Of a stretch of 64,000 bases of DNA, positions 33,863-42,099 are shown piece by piece. The notes beneath the pieces are model-generated. The model did no database searches and was not told where the DNA came from. It saw nothing but the letters and a program-made list of their open reading frames with translations. Source of the stretch: Bacillota bacterium (lineage in GTDB: Bacteria > Bacillota > Clostridia > Christensenellales > CAG-138); NCBI GenBank assembly GCA_023400985.1, contig JAEXEN010000027.1, positions 62,001 to 126,000 of the forward strand, given 5' to 3'. The position numbers and the translations under genes were made by a program. Within the stretch, counting starts at the first letter, position 1, and each line of letters begins with the position of its first letter.

Positions 33863-34527
33863 AGCAGGCGCTGCGCTTTTTAAAGCTCGATTATATTACC
33901 GTAAAGCCGTATCTCATGGGAAGGACTTTGCTCATCTTTTTGCTCATCCCCGTGTTTTTTATGCTCTTTACGGACGGCGGAGCCGCAGTGCTGTTCTTTT
34001 TACTGGGTATCGGCGCGATGTTTGTGAGCTACCCGTTTTCGGTGGGCGAGCAAAACGGCATAGACGCTCTGTACGCTACGCTTTCGATCAAAAGGGAGAA
34101 TGCGGTGTTCGGCAGGTACCTGTTCGCGCTTTGCGCCGACCTGATTGTCGGCCTTGTTGCGGCGGTGTTTACGGCGCTTACCAGCTTCCTTAAGAAAACC
34201 CCTGTCGATTGGGCGGAGTATTCGGCCGTATTCGGCGTTGCTCTCGCGTTTTTCACCTTCGTGCAGGCCATACAGCTTCCGCTGTTCTTCCGCTTCGGCT
34301 ACGCGAAGGCGAAACTATTAAGCGTTCTCCCGTTTCTTTTGGTCCCCGTCGTTACGCTTTCCTTCAATTTCTTTCAGGAACGGCTAAATGGGTTTTTCGC
34401 CTCCGCCGGCGTGTGGATCACAAGAAACCCCGAGATCGCGGCCGTGCTCATCGCCGGGACTTGGTTTGCCGCCATGTATATCTCCTACCGCGCTTCCTGC
34501 GCTGTGTATAGGAAAAGGGAGTTTTAG
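33859..34527 (+). CDS. ABC-2 type permease of the YtrA-like operon
   Basis: A 222-residue membrane protein with about six predicted helices (for example TLLIFLLIPVFFMLF, GIGAMFVSYPFSVGEQNG, LCADLIVGLVAAVFTAL). The ATG overlaps the ATPase stop (ATGA), so the two are coupled. It matches ABC-2 permeases that partner GntR/YtrA ATPases, some annotated as DUF3021- or YtrC-like; the exact subfamily is unsure. Substrate unknown. Confidence 0.75.
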   Translation: MKQALRFLKLDYITVKPYLMGRTLLIFLLIPVFFMLFTDGGAAVLFFLLGIGAMFVSYPFSVGEQNGIDALYATLSIKRENAVFGRYLFALCADLIVGLVAAVFTALTSFLKKTPVDWAEYSAVFGVALAFFTFVQAIQLPLFFRFGYAKAKLLSVLPFLLVPVVTLSFNFFQERLNGFFASAGVWITRNPEIAAVLIAGTWFAAMYISYRASCAVYRKREF

Positions 34528-34554
34528 GGACAACGCCATTCTTGCGGCTCTATG

Positions 34555-34651
34555 CAGGGGATTCTTCACTACGTTCAGAATGACAGATGTTTTTCGGGCG
34601 CGCCCTCGTGTATAACTGTCATTCTGAGCCGCAGGCGAAGAATCCCCTTCG
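34555..34651. repeat. Inverted pair of GTCATTCTGAGC repeats (family C)
   Basis: GGGGATTCTTCACTACGTTC with AGAATGACAG (34557-34586) and TGTCATTCTGAGCCGCAGGC with GAAGAATCCCC (34617-34648) are inverted copies 30 bases apart. They may fold as one hairpin behind the ABC operon. This repeat type is common between genes in Clostridia; a related piece lies at about 30410. Confidence 0.6.
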
Positions 34652-34704
34652 AGCTATAGACAAGAGCATGTTTGGAAAATGGCAACACGACCTAAGGCAC
34701 TTTT

Positions 34705-34896
34705 TTATAAAAACCTCTTCTCCTTCGGCCGCCGGGCGAGGTAGAAAAGCGCTCCGCTCGGTACGAAAAGCGCTATAAGCCGCCATCTTTTCGCGTCAAG
34801 GCCGCGGCGCTCCGCATCGGAGTATACCCAGTTCACCGTACACGCGTTGATCAGAGCGATTGCGATCACAACGATTCCTGCGATAACGGGCCACAT
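34705..34896 (-). CDS. Small membrane protein, PLDc N-terminal-like
   Basis: 63 residues starting MWPVIAGIVVIAIALINACT: one helix, then TVNWVYSDAERRGLDAKRW, a second helix (RLIALFVPSGALFYLA) and a basic tail RRPKEKRFL. The SDAERRG..AKRW segment between two helices is like the PLDc_N domain found alone in many Firmicutes. ATG 34896 has GGAAGGTGAT upstream; it begins 5 bases after the hflX stop, so it is probably co-transcribed. No enzymatic domain is attached. Confidence 0.65.
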   Translation of the reverse strand: MWPVIAGIVVIAIALINACTVNWVYSDAERRGLDAKRWRLIALFVPSGALFYLARRPKEKRFL

Positions 34897-34901
34897 CAAT
34901 A

Positions 34902-36674
34902 TCACCTTCCAAGCAATTTCTTCAGCTTCCAAAGCGTCTGCTCGTCGAGGAGCGCGGTCACTTTTGTGCCGTCTTCCGCATGTTCCTCACATAAAAGCTT
35001 GCCTTCCGCGCGGATGAGCGACATCGCCTCGTACTTGCCGTAGGGGATCAGAAGCTCCACCTTTTGACGCGAAGCGCTGAGCGCATGCTCTACCAAATGC
35101 AAGAGCTCCTCTATACCTTCGCCGCTTGCGGCGCTTATGAATGCCGCACCTTCGCGCGGCACAGGTTTTTCCGCAAGCTTGTCGATTTTGTTGTAGACGT
35201 CGATGCGAGGCGTGTCGAGCGCGTGAAGGCTTGCGAGAACCTCTTCGACCACGGCCTTTTGCGCCTTCAGTTCCGGAGACGAGGCGTCGATCACATGGAG
35301 CACGAGATCGGCTTCCCTCACTTCCTCGAGGGTCGAACGGAACGCGTCTACAAGGTCGTGCGGGAGCTTGCTGATAAAGCCCACGGTGTCCGAAAAGAGC
35401 ACCGAGACGCCGCTTTTGAGCTCGACCTGCCGCACGACGGGGTCGAGCGTGGCAAAAAGCTTATCCTCCGTCAGTACGCCCGCGCCCGAAACGGCGTTGA
35501 GAAGGCTCGATTTGCCCGCGTTGGTGTACCCCACGAGCGCGACGAGCGGTACCTTGTTCTTCTCTCTTCTCTCGCGGCGCAATCCGCGCTGTTTTTCTAT
35601 CTCATTGAGTTCCTGCTGCAACTCGTAGATACGCCGCTTGATCCTGCGGCGGTCGATCTCAAGCTTGCGCTCGCCCGGGCCGCGCGTGCCTATGCCGGCG
35701 CCCTGCTGCGAAAGCGTGCGGCCCTGCCCGAGAAGGTGGGGAAGGCTGTATTTGAGTTGCGCAAGCTCCACCTGCAGTTTGCCCTCGCGCGACTGCGCGC
35801 GCGACGCGAAGATATCGAGTATGAGCGTGGTGCGGTCGATCACCGCCGTACCCGTGGCGCTTTCGAGGTTGCGTACCTGTATGGCGCTCAATTCGTCGTC
35901 GAAGATGATGAGATCAGCTTCGAGCTCGCTCACGGAAAGGGAAAGCTCATCAGCTTTGCCGGAGCCTATATAGGTGGCGTTGTCGATATCCTTGCGCTTT
36001 TGGGTGAACTGCCCAACCACCTGCGCGCCCGCGCTCAGCGCAAGCTCCTTCAATTCCGCCATGGAATCGAAACCGCCGTTTGTATCGACGCCCACGAGCA
36101 CCGCACGCTGGGGCTTTGCCTCAAGCACCTCCTTGGTGCTCGACTTGAACCGCGCGTCTGCAGCATATATCTCCTGCATGAGAAGCGCGTTGGGTAACTT
36201 GTATGGGCGCAAGGGCCCGAATAGCGCTACGGCGCGCTCGTTGCCTTCCATTTCGCCTAAAAACGCCGCATAGAGGGAAAGCGGCCTTCCGTCCGCGCTC
36301 ACGCCCATGGAGGCCATGCTGTCGAGCCTTGCGCTCTTTAAGGTACCGAGGTCCACGCCCGAAGGTCGCGAGTCGCCGTTGGGATGGGTATGGATGCAGC
36401 GAACGCCACTTAACCTGTCCTCGTTTCGCACAAGCCGAAGCGTAGGCATGCTCACCTTGCCGGTATCGCCTAAGGATACGTCCGCCACGCGCCCGTCACG
36501 CGAGATGTATACGGAAATTTCGCGGCCCGTGCGCGCGGTAAACTCCGCCATTTGCTCTAAAAGCTCGAACGAGGCGAACTCGTCCTGGTTCATTTTCACA
36601 TCGTAAAGGAGCGCGATCTGCTCCAGCAGGGAGGCTTTTACCCCCTCGGTATTTCCGTTGATCTTTTGCGCCAT
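34902..36674 (-). CDS. hflX: GTPase HflX with N-terminal JAMM-like domain
   Basis: Ribosome-associated GTPase that rescues or splits stalled 70S ribosomes. The C-terminal about 400 of 590 residues are standard: GQGRTLSQQGAGIGTRGPGE, then G1 GYTNAGKSSLLN, G3 DTVGFISKLPHDLVDAFRST and G4 NKID. HflX is usually about 420 residues; here residues 1-185 add a separate domain. It contains HTHPNGDSRPSGVD, an exact H-x-H-x7-S-x2-D JAMM metalloprotease motif (His95, His97, Ser105, Asp108), with an upstream Glu52 in REISVYISRDG. I recall similar long HflX proteins in other Clostridia, so the fusion looks family-wide. Function of the extra domain is unknown. Confidence 0.92.
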   Translation of the reverse strand: MAQKINGNTEGVKASLLEQIALLYDVKMNQDEFASFELLEQMAEFTARTGREISVYISRDGRVADVSLGDTGKVSMPTLRLVRNEDRLSGVRCIHTHPNGDSRPSGVDLGTLKSARLDSMASMGVSADGRPLSLYAAFLGEMEGNERAVALFGPLRPYKLPNALLMQEIYAADARFKSSTKEVLEAKPQRAVLVGVDTNGGFDSMAELKELALSAGAQVVGQFTQKRKDIDNATYIGSGKADELSLSVSELEADLIIFDDELSAIQVRNLESATGTAVIDRTTLILDIFASRAQSREGKLQVELAQLKYSLPHLLGQGRTLSQQGAGIGTRGPGERKLEIDRRRIKRRIYELQQELNEIEKQRGLRRERREKNKVPLVALVGYTNAGKSSLLNAVSGAGVLTEDKLFATLDPVVRQVELKSGVSVLFSDTVGFISKLPHDLVDAFRSTLEEVREADLVLHVIDASSPELKAQKAVVEEVLASLHALDTPRIDVYNKIDKLAEKPVPREGAAFISAASGEGIEELLHLVEHALSASRQKVELLIPYGKYEAMSLIRAEGKLLCEEHAEDGTKVTALLDEQTLWKLKKLLGR

Positions 36675-36772
36675 AATGACCCTCGTATTTTCGGTGATTT
36701 CGCGGCGTTTTGCCGCCTGCGGCTATTATACCATAGCTCGTAAATTTAATCGCTATACCCGCTGCGGGGAAG

Positions 36773-38122
36773 TTACTTTAAAAGCGTTTTATAGGACCGC
36801 ACCTCCTTGACCACGACGGGTGCGAGAACGATGAGCATGATAAGGTTCGGTATCGCCATGAGCGAGTTGAACGTTTCCCCGAGCCGCCAAACGAGCGACG
36901 CCTCCAGCGATGCGCCAACGATCACGCCGCACAAAAACAAAATCCTAAAAAAGAACGCGCCGCGCTTACCAAACAAAAACTCCGCGCAGCGCGTCCCGTA
37001 GAGCGACCACGTCAATATCGAGCAGAACGCGAACAAAAGCACCGCCGCCGCTAAGAATACCCCTGCGCTCTGCGTGCCCACGGCGGTAGAAAGCGACCGG
37101 GAGGCGATCTCCATGCCGTCGGCATTCAAATTGCCGTAGGGGATGATGATGCCGGATAAAAGCACCATGAACGCCGTGAGACTGCAGATCACGATGGTAT
37201 CGATAAACACCTCCACAACGCCCATCATACCCTGTTCCACGGGGTTTTTAACCTCCGCAGCGGCATGCGCGATGGGCGCTGACCCGAGGCCTGCTTCGTT
37301 GGAAAACACGCCGCGCTGCATGCCGCATTTGAATGCCTGTGCGATGGTGAAGCCGCTTATTCCGCCCAGAGCGGGACGGAAGCCGCCGAATGCGCCTTTC
37401 ATGATATCATTTAAAACGGAGGAGAGCTTATCGGCGTTCGGCGCGATCACGAGAAGCGTGGCCACAATATAAAGGATGCTCATGAAGGGCACCAGCACCT
37501 CCGCCGCGGCGCCCACGCGCTTTGCGCCGCCGAAGGTCACGATGCCGATTGCCGCCGCGACCAAAAGCCCCACGCAAAGGTCTACGGCCGTTTCGGAAAC
37601 GCCGGGAGAGAACGCAAAAACAGCCTGCTCCGCCGCGGCCGAAATGGTGTTTACCTGCACCATGTTACCTACGCCGAAGGAGGCGAGCATGCCGAACGTG
37701 CAAAACGCCGCGGCGAGCCAGCGCCAATTTTCCCCCATGCCATGTACGATGCAGTACATCGCGCCGCCCTTCCATTCGCCATCGGCGCCCCGTTCGCGGT
37801 ATTTGAGCGCGAGCACGACCTCGGCAAATTTTGTCGCCATGCCGAACACCGCGCTCACCCACATCCAAAATACCGCGCCCGGCCCGCCGATGGCGAGGGC
37901 GCTCGCCACACCCGCGATGTTGCCCGTGCCGACCGACCCCGCAAGCGCGGTGGAAAGCGCGCGAAAAGGAGAGATGCCGGGTTTTTTTATCCTGCGGCGA
38001 AACGGCGCAAAAAGCGCGTCAAAAAAATGCGTCAGCTGGAAAAAGCGCGTGGCGCCGCTGAAATAAACGCCCGCCGCGAGCAGCAAAAAAGCCATGCCGA
38101 TGTTGAACTGTTCGTCGAGCAT
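36773..38122 (-). CDS. Sodium:alanine symporter (AGCS family)
   Basis: Imports alanine or glycine with sodium. The 449-residue protein has about eleven helices and the family blocks GSVGTGNIAGVASALAIGGP, VLALKYRERGADGEW, GCMQRGVFSNEAGLGSAPIA-like sequence and STAVGTQSAGVFLAA. The first helices follow MLDEQFNIGMAFLLLAAGVY. Its upstream region carries two family B hairpin repeats; the promoter is not obvious. It lies 98 bases before hflX on the same strand with no clear terminator between. Confidence 0.93.
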   Translation of the reverse strand: MLDEQFNIGMAFLLLAAGVYFSGATRFFQLTHFFDALFAPFRRRIKKPGISPFRALSTALAGSVGTGNIAGVASALAIGGPGAVFWMWVSAVFGMATKFAEVVLALKYRERGADGEWKGGAMYCIVHGMGENWRWLAAAFCTFGMLASFGVGNMVQVNTISAAAEQAVFAFSPGVSETAVDLCVGLLVAAAIGIVTFGGAKRVGAAAEVLVPFMSILYIVATLLVIAPNADKLSSVLNDIMKGAFGGFRPALGGISGFTIAQAFKCGMQRGVFSNEAGLGSAPIAHAAAEVKNPVEQGMMGVVEVFIDTIVICSLTAFMVLLSGIIIPYGNLNADGMEIASRSLSTAVGTQSAGVFLAAAVLLFAFCSILTWSLYGTRCAEFLFGKRGAFFFRILFLCGVIVGASLEASLVWRLGETFNSLMAIPNLIMLIVLAPVVVKEVRSYKTLLK

Positions 38123-38134
38123 AAAGATACCTGT

Positions 38135-38200
38135 CGGGCGGATGATATCCGTCCCTACGGAGGAACCGTTGTTTTGTAGGGCGGGATGATTTCATCCCGC
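38135..38200. repeat. Two family B hairpin repeats
   Basis: CGGGCGGATGATATCCGTCC (38135-38154) and GTAGGGCGGGATGATTTCAT (38176-38195, with its closing CCCGC) are adjacent palindromes ahead of the alanine symporter gene. Confidence 0.6.
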
Positions 38201-38267
38201 TGTGCCGGGTTTGCGGAGGGCTGCGGAACGGTCAAGACCATTCCCTGCCGGATACCTCGGCACCCAT

Positions 38268-38303
38268 GAAAAAGCCCCTGCATGTTTCCTATGCAGGGGC
38301 TTT
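38268..38303 (-). terminator. Terminator of the PQQ-propeller gene
   Basis: Stem AAAGCCCCTGCAT/ATGCAGGGGCTTT (13 bp, perfect) with a 7-base loop. On the minus strand it is followed by TTC, giving a run of five T; it lies 20 bases after the stop. Confidence 0.85.
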
Positions 38304-38322
38304 CACATTCATTCCAACTTGT

Positions 38323-40116
38323 TTACTTCAGCTTTATCCCGAATACGCGCGAGGCGCGGTTGCCGACCACAATCATGTTGTCGAACGCGGCGGGGCTTGC
38401 CTCAAAATTGCCCTCGCCGAGGTCGAGCTTGTCGAGCTGCTCGCCGGTCTTGCCGTCGAACAGGTAGCACTTGCCTGCGGAGTCAAATTCCACCACGTAG
38501 CCGTCGCCGTTATCGTCGTAGAGGATGATGGGGGAGGACCATGTGTAAGCGTCGAGGTTCTTCACCCAACGCTCTTCGCCAGTCGCCTTATCGTAGGCGA
38601 CGAGCACGCCACGGGTCTCCGTGTCGGCGGTGCGGGCATAGGCGACGTATACAAGGTCGGATACGTTGTTTTTGCCGATGGCGGCGGTGTCCTGTATGCC
38701 GCCCGATATATTGCCGCTCCGCGTTACGCGGTAGCCCTCGGCCTCCCAGACGACCTTGCCCGTGAGCGCGTCGACGCGCCAGAAGGGGATGTGGCCGGAG
38801 TTATTACCGTCCGCCGTCCAGTGGAGCGAGGTGCCCACATAGATGGAGCATTCGCCCGTTTCCTCGTTGATCTCAAATACCGGCGTGCAATTGGTATCGT
38901 CAAGCACATCCTGCATCCATACGACCTCCATAGTGTCGATGTCGATGCAGAAAAGATCGCCCGCGTTATCGTTCACATACATGTAATGCCGCCATATGAT
39001 GGGGCTTGATTCAAACCCGAGCCAGTACGAGTTTGCGCCGCCCTCGCGGCTGCGCTCGGTGGTATAACGCCATTTTAGGATGTTCGAGGGGCTCACCGAA
39101 ATGGTGCCCGCCGCCTCGTCGTACACGGTATTGAGCTTCATCTGGTAGATGATGCCCGATTCGGAAGCGTAGGTGACGGTATCCGTCCCCGCGTGCACGA
39201 GCGTCGCTGGGTCAAACGCGCGGAAGCTCCTAAGGGAAAACGGGTCGCTTGCGCCGTAGGAATAGATCTTCTTGCCGTCGATGAGGCTGATGATCATATT
39301 TTCGGCGGGGCCGTTGACGCTCGATTCGCCCGCGCCCACATAGAGGAGCGGATAGCCGCGCGGGTCGAGGCTGCCCGCGCCCTTGAACGTCCACTTGCCG
39401 TTGATCTTATCGCGCGTGAACTCGCCCGTCTTCAAATCGAAGAAGTAGATATAGCTGTTTTCGGTCGCGTATACGACCTCCACAAGGCCGTCGTTTGCCT
39501 TCGCGTCAGGATAGAGGTTCATGATTTGGCGCGTGGCGCTTGGCCAGCGAACGATAAGGGGCTGGCCCGTCCAGCCGCAGCCGAACCAGCTGCCGCTGTC
39601 GCCGTCGCCCTTGGCGATGCTGCCCGGGATATCCTTTTGCCAAACGACTTCAAGCTTCTTTTCCGTTACCGCACCGGCGCTGCCGTAGGCGGGCGCATCG
39701 CGGAAGTTGTTGCCGCGGAAGGTGATAACGCCCTCGAGCGCGGTGTAGTCTTCAGGATCGCCAAACGTAAGGCTCGTATCGCGCGAGTAGGAGGGGATCG
39801 TCCCCCCGTCGAGCTCCATTTCCGTTTCAAGCCCAAAGTCATCGGCGGTCGTACCCTCCGCGCTCGTCGGATCGGGTATGGGCGTGGGGGTAGGCTCCGG
39901 CGTGGGCGTAGGTTCCGGCGTAAAAATAGGTGCCGGCGTGGGGAACAGCGTATCGAAAATACTTCCCGGCGTTTCGGACGGATCCGAAGGGCCTTTCGGC
40001 GAACAGGAACGGAACAAAAGAACCGCTCCCAGCACGAGCGCTACGATGAAAAGTACGAGGATGATGATGACTTGGGGGGCGGTCGTGCGCCTCCGTCTTC
40101 TGCGTTTGGCTGCCAA
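38323..40116 (-). CDS. Membrane-anchored PQQ-like beta-propeller protein
   Basis: The 597-residue product has an Arg-rich start, one membrane helix (about residues 15-35, VIIILVLFIVALVLGAVLLF), a Pro-Thr linker with PTPEPTPTPIPDPT, and an extracellular domain of PQQ-type repeats (VVWQKDIPGSIAKGDGDSGS, KIYSYGASDPFSL, TGKVVWEAEGYRV, YDKATGEERWVKNLDAYTWS, LFDGKTGEQLDKLDLGEGNF). Such propellers usually serve as scaffolds rather than quinoprotein enzymes; no catalytic residues are evident. Function unknown, perhaps cell-surface sensing or assembly. Monocistronic, ending in a strong terminator. Confidence 0.8.
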   Translation of the reverse strand: MAAKRRRRRRTTAPQVIIILVLFIVALVLGAVLLFRSCSPKGPSDPSETPGSIFDTLFPTPAPIFTPEPTPTPEPTPTPIPDPTSAEGTTADDFGLETEMELDGGTIPSYSRDTSLTFGDPEDYTALEGVITFRGNNFRDAPAYGSAGAVTEKKLEVVWQKDIPGSIAKGDGDSGSWFGCGWTGQPLIVRWPSATRQIMNLYPDAKANDGLVEVVYATENSYIYFFDLKTGEFTRDKINGKWTFKGAGSLDPRGYPLLYVGAGESSVNGPAENMIISLIDGKKIYSYGASDPFSLRSFRAFDPATLVHAGTDTVTYASESGIIYQMKLNTVYDEAAGTISVSPSNILKWRYTTERSREGGANSYWLGFESSPIIWRHYMYVNDNAGDLFCIDIDTMEVVWMQDVLDDTNCTPVFEINEETGECSIYVGTSLHWTADGNNSGHIPFWRVDALTGKVVWEAEGYRVTRSGNISGGIQDTAAIGKNNVSDLVYVAYARTADTETRGVLVAYDKATGEERWVKNLDAYTWSSPIILYDDNGDGYVVEFDSAGKCYLFDGKTGEQLDKLDLGEGNFEASPAAFDNMIVVGNRASRVFGIKLK

Positions 40117-40270
40117 CTTTACCTTTACCTCAGCTTCCCGCGCCCTGCCGGGCGCCTGATGCTTGAAAAAACGCGCAACAAGCTACCTAGCGCTTTTTCA
40201 TATCGTATTATACAGGAATTCGCATGCGGGCGCAATGCGGTTGACGGTCTTTCCCCGCCGTGGTAGAGTT

Positions 40271-40314
40271 AAGCATAGCGCGTCAATCCGTGCTCGGATT
40301 GACGCGCTATGCTT
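40271..40314. repeat. Perfect 20-bp hairpin
   Basis: AAGCATAGCGCGTCAATCCG and its exact reverse complement flank a TGCT loop. No T run follows on either strand, so it is not a simple terminator. It abuts the left end of the nested element at 40315. Confidence 0.75.
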
Positions 40315-40716
40315 AAGGTAAGGGGAGTCGTACCCCTGCGGTTTAGAGGGCCGGAAAGCACGCAATCGCCGTGTTGCCGGTACTTCGCCGCTGTGCCCCT
40401 CGAATGGGGGGAGGCACCGCACGCAAGGCCGCAGGCCTTGGCCCGTAAGGGCTCCGGCTTCGCCGAAAGCTATGTCTGCGCCCGGCGCCGCAACGCTGAC
40501 ATGCTTTCTGACCCTCTAAACTCTGCGACCTAAAAACTGCCAGTTTGGATGCAGGTCGCGAAAGAGGAGGGAGCCGTAGGGCGGCATGCCCACATGCCGC
40601 CGAACCGACCTTTACAAAAGTCCCTCGGCGGGATGTGGGCATCCCGCCCTACTCGATGACAAAGACGTGCGCGAACCGGCAGTTTTTAGGCGCAGGGGTT
40701 CGGCTTCCCTTACCTT
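40315..40716. mobile_element. Nested inverted-repeat element, about 400 bp
   Basis: The ends (40315-40340 and 40691-40716) are inverted copies matching at 23 of 26 bases. Inside, 40341-40360 pairs with 40502-40521 (18 of 20), CCTAAAAACTGCC at 40529-40541 pairs with 40678-40690 (perfect), and two family B hairpins (40576-40600, 40628-40651) lie between those. A family A copy sits at 40421-40490. It looks like elements inserted within elements. No gene in it is credible. Confidence 0.6.
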
Positions 40717-40746
40717 GAAGAATTGCATTTGAAAGGGCATTTTACC

Positions 40747-41457
40747 ATGCGAAAAAACGCAGCTTCCGTATTTTATCTCTTAATGGTTATGATTTTTTTA
40801 AGCGGCTGCTCGCTCCCGGGCGAGACCGCGCTTACGCCTGCGCCGGTATCGACTTTACCCGCATCCCCTTCGCCCGACGTATCGGAAACCGCTCCGGCGC
40901 AGACGCCAAATGCGACCGGCACGCCCGATCTCGGTGAGATCGTAAAGGCGACCATCGTCGTAAAGGATCTCGGCACCATTGATCTCGACCTCTATCCTGA
41001 TATCGCACCGCAGACGGTATATAACTTCGTGTCGCTCGCACGGCAGGGCTTTTACGACGGACTCATTTTTCACCGCGTGATCAAGGGCTTCATGATCCAG
41101 GGCGGCGATCCGTTGGGCACAGGCATGGGCAATCCGGGCTATTTCATCAACGGCGAATTCGCCGCCAACGGTTTCAAAAACCCCATTTCGCACGAACGCG
41201 GCGTTATCTCCATGGCGCGCAGGCAATCCCCTTACAACAGCGCGGGCTCGCAGTTTTTCATCATGCATGAAGACTATACCGACCTTGACGGTCTCTACGC
41301 GGCGTTCGGCTGTGTGACGAGCGGCATCGAGGTGGTGGACGCTATCGCCGAAGCGGAAACGGACGAAAACGATAAGCCCCTAGTTGACGTTGTGATTGAA
41401 TCCATAACCATCGACGGCTCCGAGCTCCCCGAACCGGAAAAACTGCCGACCGAATAG
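40747..41457 (+). CDS. Lipoprotein peptidyl-prolyl isomerase, cyclophilin type
   Basis: Extracytoplasmic foldase of 236 residues. The signal peptide ends in the lipobox LSGC (Cys at about residue 21), followed by a Pro/Thr-rich linker to about residue 60, then a cyclophilin domain: DLDLYPDIAPQTVYNFVSLA, GLIFHRVIKGFMIQGGDP (catalytic Arg), and GSQFFIMHED. The domain is the short bacterial form. ATG 40747 gives a clean signal peptide; the upstream frame start at 40723 is inside the repeat flank. It probably helps secreted-protein folding. Monocistronic. Confidence 0.92.
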   Translation: MRKNAASVFYLLMVMIFLSGCSLPGETALTPAPVSTLPASPSPDVSETAPAQTPNATGTPDLGEIVKATIVVKDLGTIDLDLYPDIAPQTVYNFVSLARQGFYDGLIFHRVIKGFMIQGGDPLGTGMGNPGYFINGEFAANGFKNPISHERGVISMARRQSPYNSAGSQFFIMHEDYTDLDGLYAAFGCVTSGIEVVDAIAEAETDENDKPLVDVVIESITIDGSELPEPEKLPTE

Positions 41458-41470
41458 CTGAAAAAATTCC

Positions 41471-41515
41471 AAAGGAAGGGCCGCTGCGCCGAAAATGCCG
41501 CGGTCCTTTTGCTAT
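41471..41515 (+). terminator. Possible terminator after the cyclophilin gene
   Basis: AAAGGAAGGGCCGC and GCGGTCCTTTT can pair imperfectly around a GC-rich loop and end in four T. Fit is moderate. Confidence 0.45.
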
Positions 41516-41544
41516 CCTCGGCGGAACGGTATGGGGATCCGGAC

Positions 41545-41893
41545 CGTATTTCGTCATCGCGGGCGCGACGCGGCGATCCGGCTTGACCTGCACCGGTTTC
41601 CGGATTGTTTCGTCGCTTCGCTCCTGCTCCTCGCAATGACGGAAAAAACCGACAATGTGGCGGTTCGGAGCTCTCTTCGTCCATTCGGGACCCCTTGCCT
41701 TATCCGCGGCAGCCCCGTCCTACCGGAAAATCGACGTTTCATCCGTAGACACCGATACACTGCAAGGAGCCCAGAGCCCCAAAAGCACCACGCAGTGGCC
41801 GTTTTAAGGAGGATAAGGGATTGTTAAGGGACCTAAGGAGGGAAATCGGAATCCCTCATGGTCCCTTAACGCCTTTCGTTTACACTTAAGGAA
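41545..41893 (-). repeat. Dispersed repeats: GTCATTGCGAGG-type and family D copy
   Basis: This is most of the 640-base gap before the diguanylate cyclase. 41600-41640 reads, on the minus strand, as the common clostridial motif GTCATTGCGAGGAGCAGGAG. From 41755 to 41893 the minus strand parallels 56450-56590: TGTAAACGAA, a GATTCC block, TTAGGTCCCTT, CTTAAAACGGCCACTGCGTG and GTGCTTTTGG. No gene is apparent. Confidence 0.6.
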
Positions 41894-42022
41894 TATCTTA
41901 GCTCGCAGCAGCTCTCATACGAACCCCCTTGCCGCAAACCTGTAATCGGAAGAGACACTGAGGGCTCCTTCCGCGAGGCGACGTGGCACCTCCGGCGATT
42001 TGCAAATATCCTTTCGCCCAAA

Positions 42023-42051
42023 TTGCATTTTTGCCCTAAATCCGTTACTAT
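42023..42051 (+). promoter_or_regulatory. Promoter of the diguanylate cyclase
   Basis: TTGCAT (42023-42028), 17-base spacer, TACTAT (42046-42051), 48 bases before the GTG start. I looked for a c-di-GMP riboswitch in the leader and saw none. Confidence 0.55.
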
Positions 42052-42099
42052 GGATATGTAAGATATGTACATCCGCTCCGCATAAAGGGGGGAGGAAGC

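Noticed and set aside
40271..40314. Perfect hairpin as a terminator
   Set aside because: No T run on either strand and not at a gene end: the PQQ gene reads away from it and the cyclophilin gene starts 430 bases later.
41890..42099. c-di-GMP riboswitch ahead of the membrane cyclase
   Set aside because: I could not find the conserved GEMM core or its paired stems; only a promoter is visible.
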